Shown here: piece by piece, positions 1 to 8,445 of the stretch | How the letters are laid out: every line of letters starts with the position of its first letter | Numbering within the stretch: position 1 is the first letter of the stretch | NCBI GenBank assembly: GCA_934230115.1 | Contig: CAKQEI010000017.1 | Span: 1-35,604 of the forward strand | DNA length: 35,604 nt | Direction of reading: 5' to 3' | From: an uncultured Prevotella sp. | Lineage (GTDB): Bacteria > Bacteroidota > Bacteroidia > Bacteroidales > Bacteroidaceae | The notes under the pieces: model-generated | The model's database searches: none | What the model was told of the DNA's origin: nothing | The model's input: only the letters and a program-made list of their open reading frames with translations | Translations under genes and position numbers: made by a program

Positions 1-52
1 TATGTACAATAAAATGAATTTTGTCGCTTTGCAAGCAAAATCCCACTAAACC

Positions 53-484
53 CTATAGGTTGCGGATTTGAGGATTATGTATAAGGTGTTCATATATTAT
101 ATCTTTTGGACTAATATTTTTTATTGCGGATTTAGCAAATGGTGATTTAAATTTTGTGAAAGTCTGTCCATCATTACTTAGATATACAATACTCTCACCT
201 GTTGGAGTTGTTCTTCTACTTCCAAAACCATCCCAATCTGATTTATTAATATATAGTCCATTTTCTTTGGCAATGTTTATCAGCCTTAAACTCTCCTCAT
301 TCTCAACAGCTCTCGTGCTTTGCCTGATATCTCCATATCGTTGAGAGGATATCCCAGTCTCAAACACTCGAATATCGCTTCTGTCGCTATCTGCCTGTAC
401 TTTGCTTGGAGCTTCATAATGTACTGTAGTGCTGTTTGCCCATTTACCAAGAATATATTTGATAACTTTTCTTCCATAATTCAT
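53..484 (-). CDS. Truncated polyvalent-protein kinase-like fragment
   Basis: The 143-residue product resembles the N-lobe of the kinase-like domain found in Bacteroidota polyvalent (mobile element) proteins. Residues about 90-105 give a glycine-rich turn followed by ESIVYLS, and the stretch ending in IIYEHLIHN matches the point where the domain would normally go on to its catalytic lobe. Here the frame stops six residues later, so the catalytic part is missing. A good promoter lies just upstream, so the remnant may still be transcribed. A 63-codon overlapping frame starting at 477 was judged a shadow. Family assignment is from memory of the motif; function, if any, is unknown. It is probably debris of an integrated element. 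Confidence 0.45.
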   Translation of the reverse strand: MNYGRKVIKYILGKWANSTTVHYEAPSKVQADSDRSDIRVFETGISSQRYGDIRQSTRAVENEESLRLINIAKENGLYINKSDWDGFGSRRTTPTGESIVYLSNDGQTFTKFKSPFAKSAIKNISPKDIIYEHLIHNPQIRNL

Positions 485-504
485 GAGATTAATATTTTAT
501 TAGG

Positions 505-536
505 CAAACTTACAAATAAAATCCCTAAGAGCCAAA
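505..536 (-). promoter_or_regulatory. Bacteroidota promoter for the kinase-like fragment
   Basis: On the minus strand TTTG (533-536) is separated by 20 bases from TAAGTTTG (505-512), matching the TTTG / TAnnTTTG consensus. The ATG at 484 lies about 20 bases beyond the -7 box. Confidence 0.6.
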
Positions 537-554
537 TATTTAGGCAAATAAAAA

Positions 555-590
555 ATAGGAGACAATGACAATTGCGCCACTGCCTCCTAT
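555..590 (-). terminator. Rho-independent terminator after GH130
   Basis: The arms at 555-564 and 581-590 pair over ten bases with one mismatch. On the minus strand the stem is followed at once by TTTTTTATTT. It sits about 23 bases beyond the GH130 stop codon. Confidence 0.7.
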
Positions 591-612
591 ATAAGGGATT
601 ATTCTAAAACAA

Positions 613-1611
613 TTAGATTATGCTGTTCTTCTTTGTCCACTCAACAATCTCGGGTATATAACCGAATGCGAGACCAGTGACTGTGTCGGCGCAACCGTAG
701 TAAACGGCAATGCGACCTGTCTCTGGGTCGTGAACCTCGGCACATGGGAAGCAAACGTTAGGCACGTCGCCCATGCACTCGTAAGGAGTCTGCGGAGAGA
801 TGAGGTAAGGACCTGAGCGGTGTGTTGCCTTCCAAGGCTGCTCAAGATCGAGAAGTGCTGAACCGAAGGCGTAAACATAACCGTTGCAAGAACGGAGAAC
901 GCCATGATAGAACAACAACCAGCCTTCTGATGTCTTAACAGGCACAGGACCTGCACCAATCTTCATGCACTGCCATGCAGAAAGCTCAAAGGCTGCAGGA
1001 GCCATAACATGACGATGACGTCCCCAAAACTCCATATCAGGAGACTCGCTATAGAAGATGTCGCCAAACGGAGTGTGACCTGTGTCGCTCGGACGAGAAA
1101 GCATTGCGAAATTGCCATTGATCTTCTCGGGGAAGAGCACACCGTTGCGGTTGTAAGGCAAGAAAGCGTTCTCAAGCTGATGGAATGTCTTGAAGTCCTT
1201 TGTCCATGCGATGCCGATGGTTGGACCGTGATAGCCATTGCACCATGTAACATAATAGCGGTCCTCAATGAAGCAAACACGTGGGTCGTAGCCATATACC
1301 CACTCGCCTATCTCCTTGTTGTCGCACTCGAAACGAAGTGGCTCTTCGTTGATGTTCCAGTTTACGCCGTCCTTAGAGAAACCTACATGGAGCACCATAC
1401 GACGGTTGGTGTCGTCGCAACGGAACACTCCTGCAAAGCCCTCGCCGAAAGGAACTACGGCACTGTTGAATATACTGTTGCTTGTAGGAAGCAAGTCACG
1501 CGGAATGATAGGGTTCTTTGAACAACGCCAAAGCGGTGTACGCTGTCCCTCGGGACGCTCTTCCCAAGGCATGTTTGGCAACGGATTGCCAGAAATGATT
1601 AGTTTGCTCAT
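613..1611 (-). CDS. GH130 family beta-mannoside phosphorylase
   Basis: This is a glycoside hydrolase family 130 phosphorylase of 332 residues, the usual length for GH130 subfamily 2. It is a five-bladed beta-propeller that uses inorganic phosphate to cleave a terminal beta-mannosyl unit, giving mannose 1-phosphate. The GYDPRV motif with D109 matches the family's proton-donor aspartate; FAGVFR (59-64) and the GPVPV and FYHG motifs are also typical. No signal peptide is present, so it acts in the cytoplasm. It lies 50 bases downstream of an MFS transporter, a pairing known from Bacteroides mannan and N-glycan use. The sequence alone does not tell mannosyl-glucose, mannobiose and mannosyl-GlcNAc specificity apart. 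A terminator follows. Confidence 0.85.
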   Translation of the reverse strand: MSKLIISGNPLPNMPWEERPEGQRTPLWRCSKNPIIPRDLLPTSNSIFNSAVVPFGEGFAGVFRCDDTNRRMVLHVGFSKDGVNWNINEEPLRFECDNKEIGEWVYGYDPRVCFIEDRYYVTWCNGYHGPTIGIAWTKDFKTFHQLENAFLPYNRNGVLFPEKINGNFAMLSRPSDTGHTPFGDIFYSESPDMEFWGRHRHVMAPAAFELSAWQCMKIGAGPVPVKTSEGWLLFYHGVLRSCNGYVYAFGSALLDLEQPWKATHRSGPYLISPQTPYECMGDVPNVCFPCAEVHDPETGRIAVYYGCADTVTGLAFGYIPEIVEWTKKNSII

Positions 1612-1661
1612 TTTTTGAATTATTAATGATTAGTCGTTAATTATTAATTGCACAATAACTC

Positions 1662-2993
1662 TTACTTCTTCTTGTCGGGATAAGTGAACGGCACAAACCA
1701 TGTGATGAGGAATGCCGGAATGGTGCATACGAGCACGAAGATGAAGAAGTGACGATAGCCAAGCCAGTCGCTCACATATCCGCTGAGCATACCAGGAAGC
1801 ATTACGCCAAGGTTCATAATGCCCGAAGCAAAGGCATAATGCGCCATCTGATGCTTGCCTGGTGCTATTTGCTGCATCATGAATAGGGTGAGGCCCACAA
1901 AACCGAAGCCATAGCCGAAGTACTCAAGCACAATACCTCCACCTATGAGCACAAGACTCTCGGGCTGGTAGATGGCAAGAAGTGTGTAAGCCACAAACGG
2001 AAGGTTGAACACGCAGCAAAGCGAGAAGAGCGACTTCTGCAAGCCACGGTGGGCTACATAATAGCCTGCAAGGATACTGCCGATGACGAAAGCGGCTGCA
2101 CCAAAAGTGCCATAACACAAGCCAATCTCCTTCTCGGAGAGTCCAAGACCCTGATTGGCGCGGTCGGCCTTGAGGAAAAGCGGAACTATCTTCATCACAA
2201 AACCCTCGGCAAAGCGATAAAGCACAATGAAGAAGATATAATAAACGATATGACGCTTGCGGAAGAGGTCGACAAACACATTGCCAAGCTCCACCATAGT
2301 CTCCTTGAATCCTGGACGCTCGGCTGCATCCTTCTTGGCCTCCGACGGCACAAACTTGGCATTATAGAAGCCAAGAAGCACCATAATGACGCCTATCACG
2401 GCCATGATTATTGTCCATGCTATCACGGTGCCTTGATGCTTGGCAGCAGCTGCGGCTGTAGCATCAAGTCCGGTAGTGTCGCCTGTATACATCTCGATAA
2501 GCATACCTGCAAGGTAAACGAGACCGCCCGTGGCAGCAATCTTTGCTATGTTGTAGAAGGCACCCTGCCATCCTATGTAGCGTGCCTGGTCGTCCTTTGA
2601 GAGCGATGCCATGTATACACCATCGGCCGCCACATCATGAGTGGCACCACTAAAGGCTATTATGGCAAGCAAGGCTATGCTCACGGCAAAGAAGTTGGAC
2701 AAGTGAAGGGCCAAAGCCACCAGTCCGAAGATACATCCTGTGGCTATCTGGGTGAATATCACGAAGAACTTCTTTGTCTTGTAGATTTCGAGGAGCGGAC
2801 TCCAAAGCGGTTTCAATGTCCAGGGGAACATGATGATTGATGTCCAGAAAGCTATTTGAGCATCGCTCACGTCAAGTCCTTTGAACATAAGTGTACACAC
2901 CATGTTCAACACCACGAATGGCATACCCATGGCAAAATAAAGAGTTGGCACCCATGATATGGGGCTGCGTTGACTGGCCTTACTTATTTCCAT
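1662..2993 (-). CDS. MFS transporter, probably beta-mannoside uptake
   Basis: The 443-residue protein has about twelve hydrophobic segments and the overall look of the AmpG/sugar branch of the major facilitator superfamily, with loop sequences such as SPLLEIYKTKK between helices 2 and 3. It is an inner-membrane transporter. The downstream cytoplasmic GH130 phosphorylase, transcribed from the same promoter, suggests that it brings in a short mannose-containing oligosaccharide. That substrate is inferred from context only. The start at 2993 follows a strong promoter at 3032-3062, leaving a short leader. No SusC/SusD genes are nearby. Confidence 0.85.
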   Translation of the reverse strand: MEISKASQRSPISWVPTLYFAMGMPFVVLNMVCTLMFKGLDVSDAQIAFWTSIIMFPWTLKPLWSPLLEIYKTKKFFVIFTQIATGCIFGLVALALHLSNFFAVSIALLAIIAFSGATHDVAADGVYMASLSKDDQARYIGWQGAFYNIAKIAATGGLVYLAGMLIEMYTGDTTGLDATAAAAAKHQGTVIAWTIIMAVIGVIMVLLGFYNAKFVPSEAKKDAAERPGFKETMVELGNVFVDLFRKRHIVYYIFFIVLYRFAEGFVMKIVPLFLKADRANQGLGLSEKEIGLCYGTFGAAAFVIGSILAGYYVAHRGLQKSLFSLCCVFNLPFVAYTLLAIYQPESLVLIGGGIVLEYFGYGFGFVGLTLFMMQQIAPGKHQMAHYAFASGIMNLGVMLPGMLSGYVSDWLGYRHFFIFVLVCTIPAFLITWFVPFTYPDKKK

Positions 2994-3031
2994 TTAATTT
3001 GTTTTAGGATTATTTTTTGATTAGTTTGATG

Positions 3032-3062
3032 CAAAGTTAGTGTAATTCTCAAAAATTACAAA
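3032..3062 (-). promoter_or_regulatory. Promoter of the MFS-GH130 operon
   Basis: On the minus strand TTTG (3059-3062), 19 bases, then TAACTTTG (3032-3039) is an exact match to the Bacteroidota sigma consensus. Confidence 0.75.
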
Positions 3063-3124
3063 AAGAATTGGCCTTTTTTTAATAAAAAGTGGCAACAGCA
3101 GTTATGCCATTGCCTACTACATTA

Positions 3125-3847
3125 TTATTCTATGCCTTCCTTGCGCACAAGTTCATCATAAGTGCGGTCCATTTCGGATGTCATAATCGTAAAGTTATGC
3201 TCGTTAAGGCAAACACGATTGAACATCTGTGTCAGGTCTTCGCTACAATCGCTGAAGTCGGCTGCCTCGTCAAGAAGCAACACGTTCATGGCATCGAGCA
3301 AGAGTCGGAACAAGGTAGACTGATTGAGCGACTGCTTGCCCGCCTTGGCCGACTGGCGCAAACCACGCGCATAGGCATACATCACAACACGCACAACAAG
3401 CTCAATGGCACGGTCGGACTCAACTACAGCCTGCTCTTCGTCGGGCTGACGAGTGTAACTGTTGAGATGGTCGGCAACTGTAGCACAACGTCCACCAAGA
3501 AGTGAGGAGAAATTGCGCTTGTATTCTGCCACCATCGACTCGTAGAGCAAATCCGAGGCACATGCAGTCCTTACAAGTGCCATCATATCGTCGCCACGCT
3601 GTTGCGACTCACGCACCACACGCTCTATATCCTCGTATTTGAAGTTCATTGCCGCAAGCGGAAAGAACATTGTGTCGAAGAACACTGGAGCAATGTGCTC
3701 ATAATGGTCGAGCATCAACTGCTTGACATTCTTCGGTTGGCGTCGCTCTGTTGCAGACATCTCGCTGTTGTCGATTATTCCCGACGAGAAGGCATCGAAG
3801 AACGAGCGCACAAGAGCTGCAAGCAGCTTATGTTTGTCTATATTCAT
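3125..3847 (-). CDS. Conserved-looking helical protein of unknown function
   Basis: I do not recognise this 240-residue protein. It is predicted almost all alpha-helical, soluble, with no signal peptide, membrane segment or catalytic motif that I can name. Visible features are an RRQPKNV stretch near residue 36, a basic helix RGLRQSAKAGKQ around 165, and an acidic C-terminal third. Its codon use resembles the core genes around it, and it lies 72 bases downstream of the flavin-reductase-like gene on the same strand, so they may be co-transcribed. It could be a lineage-specific regulator or scaffold, but nothing in the sequence decides this. Confidence 0.75.
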   Translation of the reverse strand: MNIDKHKLLAALVRSFFDAFSSGIIDNSEMSATERRQPKNVKQLMLDHYEHIAPVFFDTMFFPLAAMNFKYEDIERVVRESQQRGDDMMALVRTACASDLLYESMVAEYKRNFSSLLGGRCATVADHLNSYTRQPDEEQAVVESDRAIELVVRVVMYAYARGLRQSAKAGKQSLNQSTLFRLLLDAMNVLLLDEAADFSDCSEDLTQMFNRVCLNEHNFTIMTSEMDRTYDELVRKEGIE

Positions 3848-3919
3848 TATTACTGTATTTGTTCGGCAATAATTTATTACACCTTATTATATATATACTA
3901 CTCAGCAACACTAAGCCTG

Positions 3920-4429
3920 TTATTCAGCAACGCTTGCCGAGAGAATCTCCATCACATACACGTCGTGCAGTCCGCCCTTGGCTCCATACCACTGCTCTAT
4001 CGACTTGTCGAGCATTTCCTCTGGACGTATCTTTGTCTTGTAGAGCTTGCGACACTCAAGTGTGAGGCGTGCCTCGGCAAATGTCACGCATCCATTGTCT
4101 GTAGCCTCTGGAGTGAGCGAGCATTCCTTTGCCTTGTCGAAGTCGCGACCTGACTTTGATCCACAGAAGGCATAAGCCTTGCGAGCCTCCTCGGAATTGC
4201 CAAGGAATACAAGGTTGACATTCTCATTCTGCTCAATAAACTCATGAGTGTAACGCTCGGGACGAACGAACATCACAGCCACAGGCTTGTTCCACAACCA
4301 ACCGAGACATCCCCATGAGGCTGTCATCATGTTGAACTTGTCTTTGTTGCCGGCTGTCACGAGCATCCACTCCTTGCCTATTGTTGTAAATACATTGTCG
4401 TGTAATTCTGAAACTTCAATCTTTTTCAT
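3920..4429 (-). CDS. Flavin reductase-like FMN-binding protein
   Basis: The 169-residue product (start MKKIEVSEL) matches the flavin reductase-like, FMN-binding split-barrel family. The segment from TIGKEWMLVTAG through FNMMTASWGCLGWLW and VAVMFVRPERYTHEFI is characteristic, with the N-terminal strand and T/S-rich loop that bind FMN phosphate. An in-frame ATG at 4507 would add 26 residues that do not look like the family and reach into the upstream hairpin region, so 4429 is preferred. It is probably a cytoplasmic NAD(P)H-dependent flavin reductase or electron-transfer partner; the actual acceptor cannot be told. The upstream leader can form competing hairpins. Confidence 0.8.
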   Translation of the reverse strand: MKKIEVSELHDNVFTTIGKEWMLVTAGNKDKFNMMTASWGCLGWLWNKPVAVMFVRPERYTHEFIEQNENVNLVFLGNSEEARKAYAFCGSKSGRDFDKAKECSLTPEATDNGCVTFAEARLTLECRKLYKTKIRPEEMLDKSIEQWYGAKGGLHDVYVMEILSASVAE

Positions 4430-4516
4430 TGCTAAATCTGTTTTCTTTATTAATAAGGTTCTTATGATAGGTATGCGTTCATATTCATCTTTATATATGA
4501 GCGGCAATATGTAGGA

Positions 4517-4581
4517 GGGTATGGCATCCCTGCCATACCCACTCCGTCATGATTGTCTTGCCGGTTTAGTGGGTATGGCAA
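4517..4581 (-). promoter_or_regulatory. Competing hairpins upstream of the flavin reductase gene
   Basis: On the minus strand three segments occur in order: A (4568-4581), B (4531-4543) and C (4517-4526). B is complementary to both A (about 12 bases) and C (10 perfect bases, 4-base loop), so A-B and B-C cannot form together. The B-C hairpin may also serve as the pepT terminator, although no T-run follows it. Confidence 0.4.
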
Positions 4582-4605
4582 GAATTTTGATGGTTAAACC
4601 TTCCC

Positions 4606-5829
4606 TTAGTCGTTGAAATGAGCTGTAATCTCACATATCTTTATCACAACCTGCATGGCCTTCTCCATCACCTGAATGCTGACAAACTCATGAGGACCAT
4701 GGAAATTGCAACCACCTGCAAAGATGTTAGGACATGGCAGACCCTTGAACGAGAGCTGTGCGCCATCGGTTCCGCCACGGATAGGCTCCACCTTAGGAGC
4801 AACACCACTCTCCTGCATTGCCTTGAGCACGATGTCGATGACGTGCATGTTGGGATCAATCTTCTCCTTCATGTTGTAGTACTGATCCTTGAGGTCAACT
4901 GTAACTGTGCCCTCGCCATACTTCTCGTTCATCTTCTTTACGCAATCCTCGATGAAGTCCTTGCGGTTCTCGAAACGGTCGCGGTCGTGGTCGCGGATGA
5001 TATATGAAAGGGTGGCTTTCTCGCAGCATGAGTTGATGCCAAGCAGATGATAGAATCCCTGATAACCCTCGGTCTCCTCAGGTGTCTCGGTAGCAGGAAT
5101 CATGTCGGCAAACTCAACAGCAAGGCGCGAAGCGTTGATCATCTTACCCTTGGCATAACCTGTATGCACACTCACACCCTTGATATGAACCTTGGCACCG
5201 GCAGCGTTGAAGTTCTCATACTCAAGTTCGCCAAGGTCGCCACCGTCGATAGTGTAAGCCCACTGGCAACCGAACTTCTCTACATCAAAATGATGAGCAC
5301 CCATACCAATCTCCTCGTCAGGATTGAAAGCCACACGGATGTCGCCATGCTTTATCTCGTCATGGTCGCGCAACCAGCACATAGCCTGCACAATCTCGGC
5401 AATGCCTGCCTTGTCGTCTGCGCCAAGCAATGTTGTGCCATCAGTAACGATGATGTCCTCGCCAACATGAGCCTTAAGCTCTGGAAACTTTGACGGACTT
5501 GACACTATGCCCTCTGAGAGCACGATGTCGCCACCGTCGTAGCCATGCACAATACGTGGCTTGATGTTGGCTCCGCTGCAATCGGGTGATGTGTCGTAAT
5601 GTGAGATGAAGCCTATTGTAGGAATATCCTTCTTTGTATTTGCCTTGAGTGTGGCATAGATGTAGCCCTGCTCGTCCATCTCAACATCGCTCAAGCCCTC
5701 GCGCTCAAGTTCTTCCTTGAGATAGTTGGCAAAAATGAGCTGCTTGGAAGTACTTGGTACGGTTTGCGACTCCTCGCTCGACTGTGTGTCGAACTTGGTG
5801 TAGTTCAAGAATCTTTCGGTAATGTCCAT
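4606..5829 (-). CDS. pepT: Peptidase T (tripeptide aminopeptidase)
   Basis: This is a 407-residue M20B family zinc aminopeptidase that removes the N-terminal residue from tripeptides in the cytoplasm. Metal and catalytic landmarks are all present: H77-x-D79 in [11 protein letters not shown], the bridging D139 in GADDKAG, the E172-E173 pair in [11 protein letters not shown]195 in TIDGGDLG, and the C-terminal FHGPHEF histidine. Length equals that of E. coli PepT. It is transcribed divergently from the polysaccharide lyase, each with its own -7 box in the 131-base gap between the two start codons. Confidence 0.95.
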   Translation of the reverse strand: MDITERFLNYTKFDTQSSEESQTVPSTSKQLIFANYLKEELEREGLSDVEMDEQGYIYATLKANTKKDIPTIGFISHYDTSPDCSGANIKPRIVHGYDGGDIVLSEGIVSSPSKFPELKAHVGEDIIVTDGTTLLGADDKAGIAEIVQAMCWLRDHDEIKHGDIRVAFNPDEEIGMGAHHFDVEKFGCQWAYTIDGGDLGELEYENFNAAGAKVHIKGVSVHTGYAKGKMINASRLAVEFADMIPATETPEETEGYQGFYHLLGINSCCEKATLSYIIRDHDRDRFENRKDFIEDCVKKMNEKYGEGTVTVDLKDQYYNMKEKIDPNMHVIDIVLKAMQESGVAPKVEPIRGGTDGAQLSFKGLPCPNIFAGGCNFHGPHEFVSIQVMEKAMQVVIKICEITAHFND

Positions 5830-5871
5830 TTTTTATTTATTAAGTTTATGCTTTTTATTGTTTACTGACTG

Positions 5872-5905
5872 CAAACTTACTCATTTTTTTTCACTTTAAC
5901 CCAAA
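5872..5905 (-). promoter_or_regulatory. pepT promoter
   Basis: Minus strand -7 box TAAGTTTG (5872-5879). A TTTG lies 22 bases upstream (5902-5905), slightly longer than the usual spacing. Confidence 0.5.
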
Positions 5906-5914
5906 TAATTTGAC

Positions 5915-5922
5915 TAATTTTG
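5915..5922 (+). promoter_or_regulatory. -7 box of the PL8 lyase gene
   Basis: TAATTTTG matches TAnnTTTG, 38 bases before the chosen ATG at 5961. No clear TTTG was seen at -33. A start at 5910 would lie inside or before this promoter, which supports 5961. Confidence 0.5.
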
Positions 5923-5960
5923 CCATATACAAATTAATCACTAAAAACAAAGAATTATTT

Positions 5961-8105
5961 ATGAGTAAACTAAAGAGAATTATCTTCCTTATCATGGCAT
6001 TTATGTGCCTTTTTCAATTCATCCCTTCTGCCAACGCGGCAACACAGGGCGACGATTTTGAAACATTCATGACGCGCATCCGAAAAGAGTTTCGCAAGAA
6101 ACCTAACATCGACGATGCTCTGAAACTCTTCAACGACAACACGGGAGCTTTCAGCGACATCGACTACAAGCGCAACGACATGACCAACTGGCCACCTCTG
6201 AAACATCTCGACCGACTTAGCTCTTTCGTTGCTGCCTACACCAACGAGAGCAGCAACCATTATGGCGATGAGATTCTTTACGAATGCATAGTGAAGGGTC
6301 TGCAATATTGGCAGGATGCAGACCCTAACTGCAAGAACTGGTGGTTCAACCAAATTGCCGAGCCACAGGCACTTGGCGTGATTCTTATACAAATGCGCTC
6401 TGGCAAGAAGCATGTGCCGCAAACTCTTGAGGAGGCAATACTCGAGCGTATGCGCAAGGATGGAGGCGACCCTGCCAAGTGGACGGGAGCCAATTGTACA
6501 GACATTTGCCTGCATTGGATTTATCGCTCGTGTCTGCAACGCAACGAAGCCGACTTGCAGAAAGCCATGCAACTGGTGTTCGACCCTATTCGATATACAA
6601 CGAAAGAAGGTTTCCAGAACGACAACAGCTTCTTCCAACATGGCACTCAGCTATATATCGGCGGTTATGGCGATGAGATTCTCAAGGGAGTGACGCAGGT
6701 GGCTATGTACGCTCTCGGCACCAAGTATGCCTTGTCTGACGAGAAAGTGCAGATTGTCAGCAAGTTCATGCGCGAGACTTATTATCCTACTATACGCGGA
6801 AAATACATGCTCTACGATGTGATGGGACGAAGCATGAGCCGACGCAACATTCTCGACAAGAGTTCGAAAAAGCTTTTTGCCCGCCGTATGATTCAGCTCG
6901 ACCCTAAACATGCTGATGAGTTCAAGCAGATTGTTGCACGACTGAGCGGCAAGGAGGAGCCTTCGTATGGCATCAGTCCTCGCCACACCCATTATTTCCG
7001 TGGCGATTACACTCTGCATGTGCGCCCTGGCTACATCTTCGACGTGCGTATGGTTTCCGACCGCACATCACGTGTGGAGTATGGCAATGCCGAGAACTTG
7101 AAGACTTACTTCGTGAGCGACGGTTGCAACAATATTGTTAAGAAGGGTGACGAGTACTACAATATTTTCCCTGTATGGAACTGGACTCGCATTCCCGGCA
7201 CCACAGCTCCGCAGATGAATCCCGTACCTTTGGCTCAAAAGGACTGGCAACAGCCTGGTACATCCAAGTTTGCAGGTGGTGTGAGCGATTCCATATACGG
7301 AGCCTCTGCTTATGCCTACGACGACCTTTGGGCTGGCATCAACACACATGCCCGCAAGTCGTGGTTCTTCTTCGACGATGAGATTGTTTGTCTTGGTGCT
7401 GGCATTACGTCGGACAACTCCTCACCTATCATGACCACCCTTAACCAGCGACTTGCCAATGCCGGCACTTCATTCGCTGTTGTAGGAAACGACGGTAAGG
7501 TGAAGAACGAACCTAAGTCCATAACTTCAAGCTCTGTGAAGGCTGTGCAGTATGACGGTGTGGGCTATGTGTTCCCTAATGGCGGCAACGTTGTGGCTGA
7601 ACTGAAGAAGCAAGAAGGCTCATGGTATGAAATCAACCATGCTCAGCCTAAGGGCAATGTAAGCAAAAAGGTGTTCACAGTGGCACTGGACCATGGAGTG
7701 AAACCATCAGACGCCACATATTCTTATATAGTAGTGCCAGAATCAGGCGAAGCCTCAACTCTTGCTAATTATGCTGACGGACGCGTGGCAATACTCAACA
7801 ACACTTCCGAATTGCAGGCTGTGCAGCAGAAGAAGTTGGGAATATGGCAAATGGTGTTCTATTCGGCTGGCACATACAAGGACAAGAACATAACTGTAGA
7901 GGCTGACAAGCCTTGCGCTGTGATGGTGAGACTCATGGCTGACGGAAGCGTAAAGCTGCATGTGGCAGACCTGGCACAGAAGCAGCAACAGATAAACGTG
8001 GGCGTGAAACTTAAGGGAGCTATAAAGAAACAGGTGAACACTCTATGCGACTTTACTAACACTGGAGTTTATGCTGGAGCGACAAAGGCTTTTAAGCTGA
8101 AATAA
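5961..8105 (+). CDS. Secreted polysaccharide lyase family 8 (chondroitin AC/hyaluronate lyase-like)
   Basis: This is a 714-residue PL8 lyase, which cleaves uronic-acid-containing polysaccharides by beta-elimination. A signal peptide (KRIIFLIMAFMCLFQF, cut near SANA) is followed by an alpha/alpha toroid and beta-sandwich domains. The catalytic set seen in chondroitin AC lyases is recognisable: the Asn in TGANCTD (N178), the His in FFQHGTQL (H227), the Tyr in GGYGD (Y236), the arginines in TIRGKYM and MGRSMSR, and the Glu in NAENLKTYF. The substrate could be chondroitin, hyaluronan or a xanthan-like polymer. It stands alone, without SusC/D, sulfatase or GH88 neighbours. The ATG at 5961 is chosen because the upstream ATG at 5910 precedes the promoter and would bury the signal peptide. 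Confidence 0.9.
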   Translation: MSKLKRIIFLIMAFMCLFQFIPSANAATQGDDFETFMTRIRKEFRKKPNIDDALKLFNDNTGAFSDIDYKRNDMTNWPPLKHLDRLSSFVAAYTNESSNHYGDEILYECIVKGLQYWQDADPNCKNWWFNQIAEPQALGVILIQMRSGKKHVPQTLEEAILERMRKDGGDPAKWTGANCTDICLHWIYRSCLQRNEADLQKAMQLVFDPIRYTTKEGFQNDNSFFQHGTQLYIGGYGDEILKGVTQVAMYALGTKYALSDEKVQIVSKFMRETYYPTIRGKYMLYDVMGRSMSRRNILDKSSKKLFARRMIQLDPKHADEFKQIVARLSGKEEPSYGISPRHTHYFRGDYTLHVRPGYIFDVRMVSDRTSRVEYGNAENLKTYFVSDGCNNIVKKGDEYYNIFPVWNWTRIPGTTAPQMNPVPLAQKDWQQPGTSKFAGGVSDSIYGASAYAYDDLWAGINTHARKSWFFFDDEIVCLGAGITSDNSSPIMTTLNQRLANAGTSFAVVGNDGKVKNEPKSITSSSVKAVQYDGVGYVFPNGGNVVAELKKQEGSWYEINHAQPKGNVSKKVFTVALDHGVKPSDATYSYIVVPESGEASTLANYADGRVAILNNTSELQAVQQKKLGIWQMVFYSAGTYKDKNITVEADKPCAVMVRLMADGSVKLHVADLAQKQQQINVGVKLKGAIKKQVNTLCDFTNTGVYAGATKAFKLK

Positions 8106-8296
8106 CAACAACGGCGCGACTCTCAACGAGCCGCGCCGTATTGCTTATGTTTAACTTAAAAAACTTTCTGTAGTAAATGAAAATCCTCACGGACTCTCAT
8201 CATTACCTGTTAAACAATCGTTCAATTTACCTTAAACCTAATAACTAAAAACCTAAATCTATTACTACTAACCTAAACAATCTATTAACCTTTTGA
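8106..8296 (-). ncRNA. Candidate small RNA in the PL8-mrp gap
   Basis: A consensus promoter (8302-8332) and a terminator hairpin (8111-8139) delimit a unit of about 190 nt on the minus strand with no long ORF. Its first 75 nt or so (8294-8221) contain no C at all and carry several AGGTT repeats, so this part should be largely unpaired. The second half folds: an outer stem pairs 8209-8215 with 8149-8155, and inside it an 8-bp helix (8191-8198 with 8179-8186) closes on a GTGA tetraloop. A 15-codon ORF (8203-8156, MMRVREDFHLLQKVF) overlaps this hairpin and could be a small peptide. I cannot match it to a known RNA family. It runs toward, and antisense to, the lyase 3' end but should stop before it. 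Confidence 0.5.
8111..8139. terminator. Bidirectional hairpin terminator
   Basis: G/C-rich arms 8111-8121 and 8129-8139 pair with one mismatch around a 7-base loop. On the minus strand the stem is followed by TTGTTGTTATTT; on the plus strand by a weaker T-containing stretch. It would end both the PL8 transcript and the minus-strand RNA described next. Confidence 0.6.
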
Positions 8297-8301
8297 CGAT
8301 G

Positions 8302-8332
8302 CAAAGGTACAAAGATTTTTTGTGCACGCAAA
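8302..8332 (-). promoter_or_regulatory. Promoter of the candidate small RNA
   Basis: TTTG (8329-8332), 19 bases, TACCTTTG (8302-8309) on the minus strand, a perfect consensus. The next annotated gene downstream on this strand is more than 3 kb away (peptidase T, beyond the oppositely oriented lyase), so the promoter most likely serves a local transcript. Confidence 0.7.
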
Positions 8333-8378
8333 CATTTCGCTGTTTTTTTAGCGTCTTTTAGCTGTTTTGTTGATTTAA

Positions 8379-8411
8379 AACAACTATTTGTGTTCGTGCA
8401 CAACAGTTGTT
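8379..8411 (-). terminator. Probable mrp terminator
   Basis: The outer 7-bp stem (8379-8385 with 8405-8411) encloses an inner 5-bp stem. On the minus strand it is followed by TTTTAAAT. It lies 35 bases after the mrp stop codon and before the small RNA promoter. Confidence 0.45.
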
Positions 8412-8445
8412 AACAGATAGTAGCAGTCGTTTAACATGCGTGTAA

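Noticed and set aside
286..477. 63-codon minus frame overlapping the kinase-like fragment
   Set aside because: It reads plausibly, but the other frame contains the polyvalent kinase motif and begins first after the promoter.
8179..8203. Hammerhead ribozyme-like text: TGATGAGAGTCCGTGAGGA on the minus strand
   Set aside because: The CTGATGA-like start and GTGA-capped stem resemble the ribozyme, but the required GAAA after stem II and the cleavage stem are absent.
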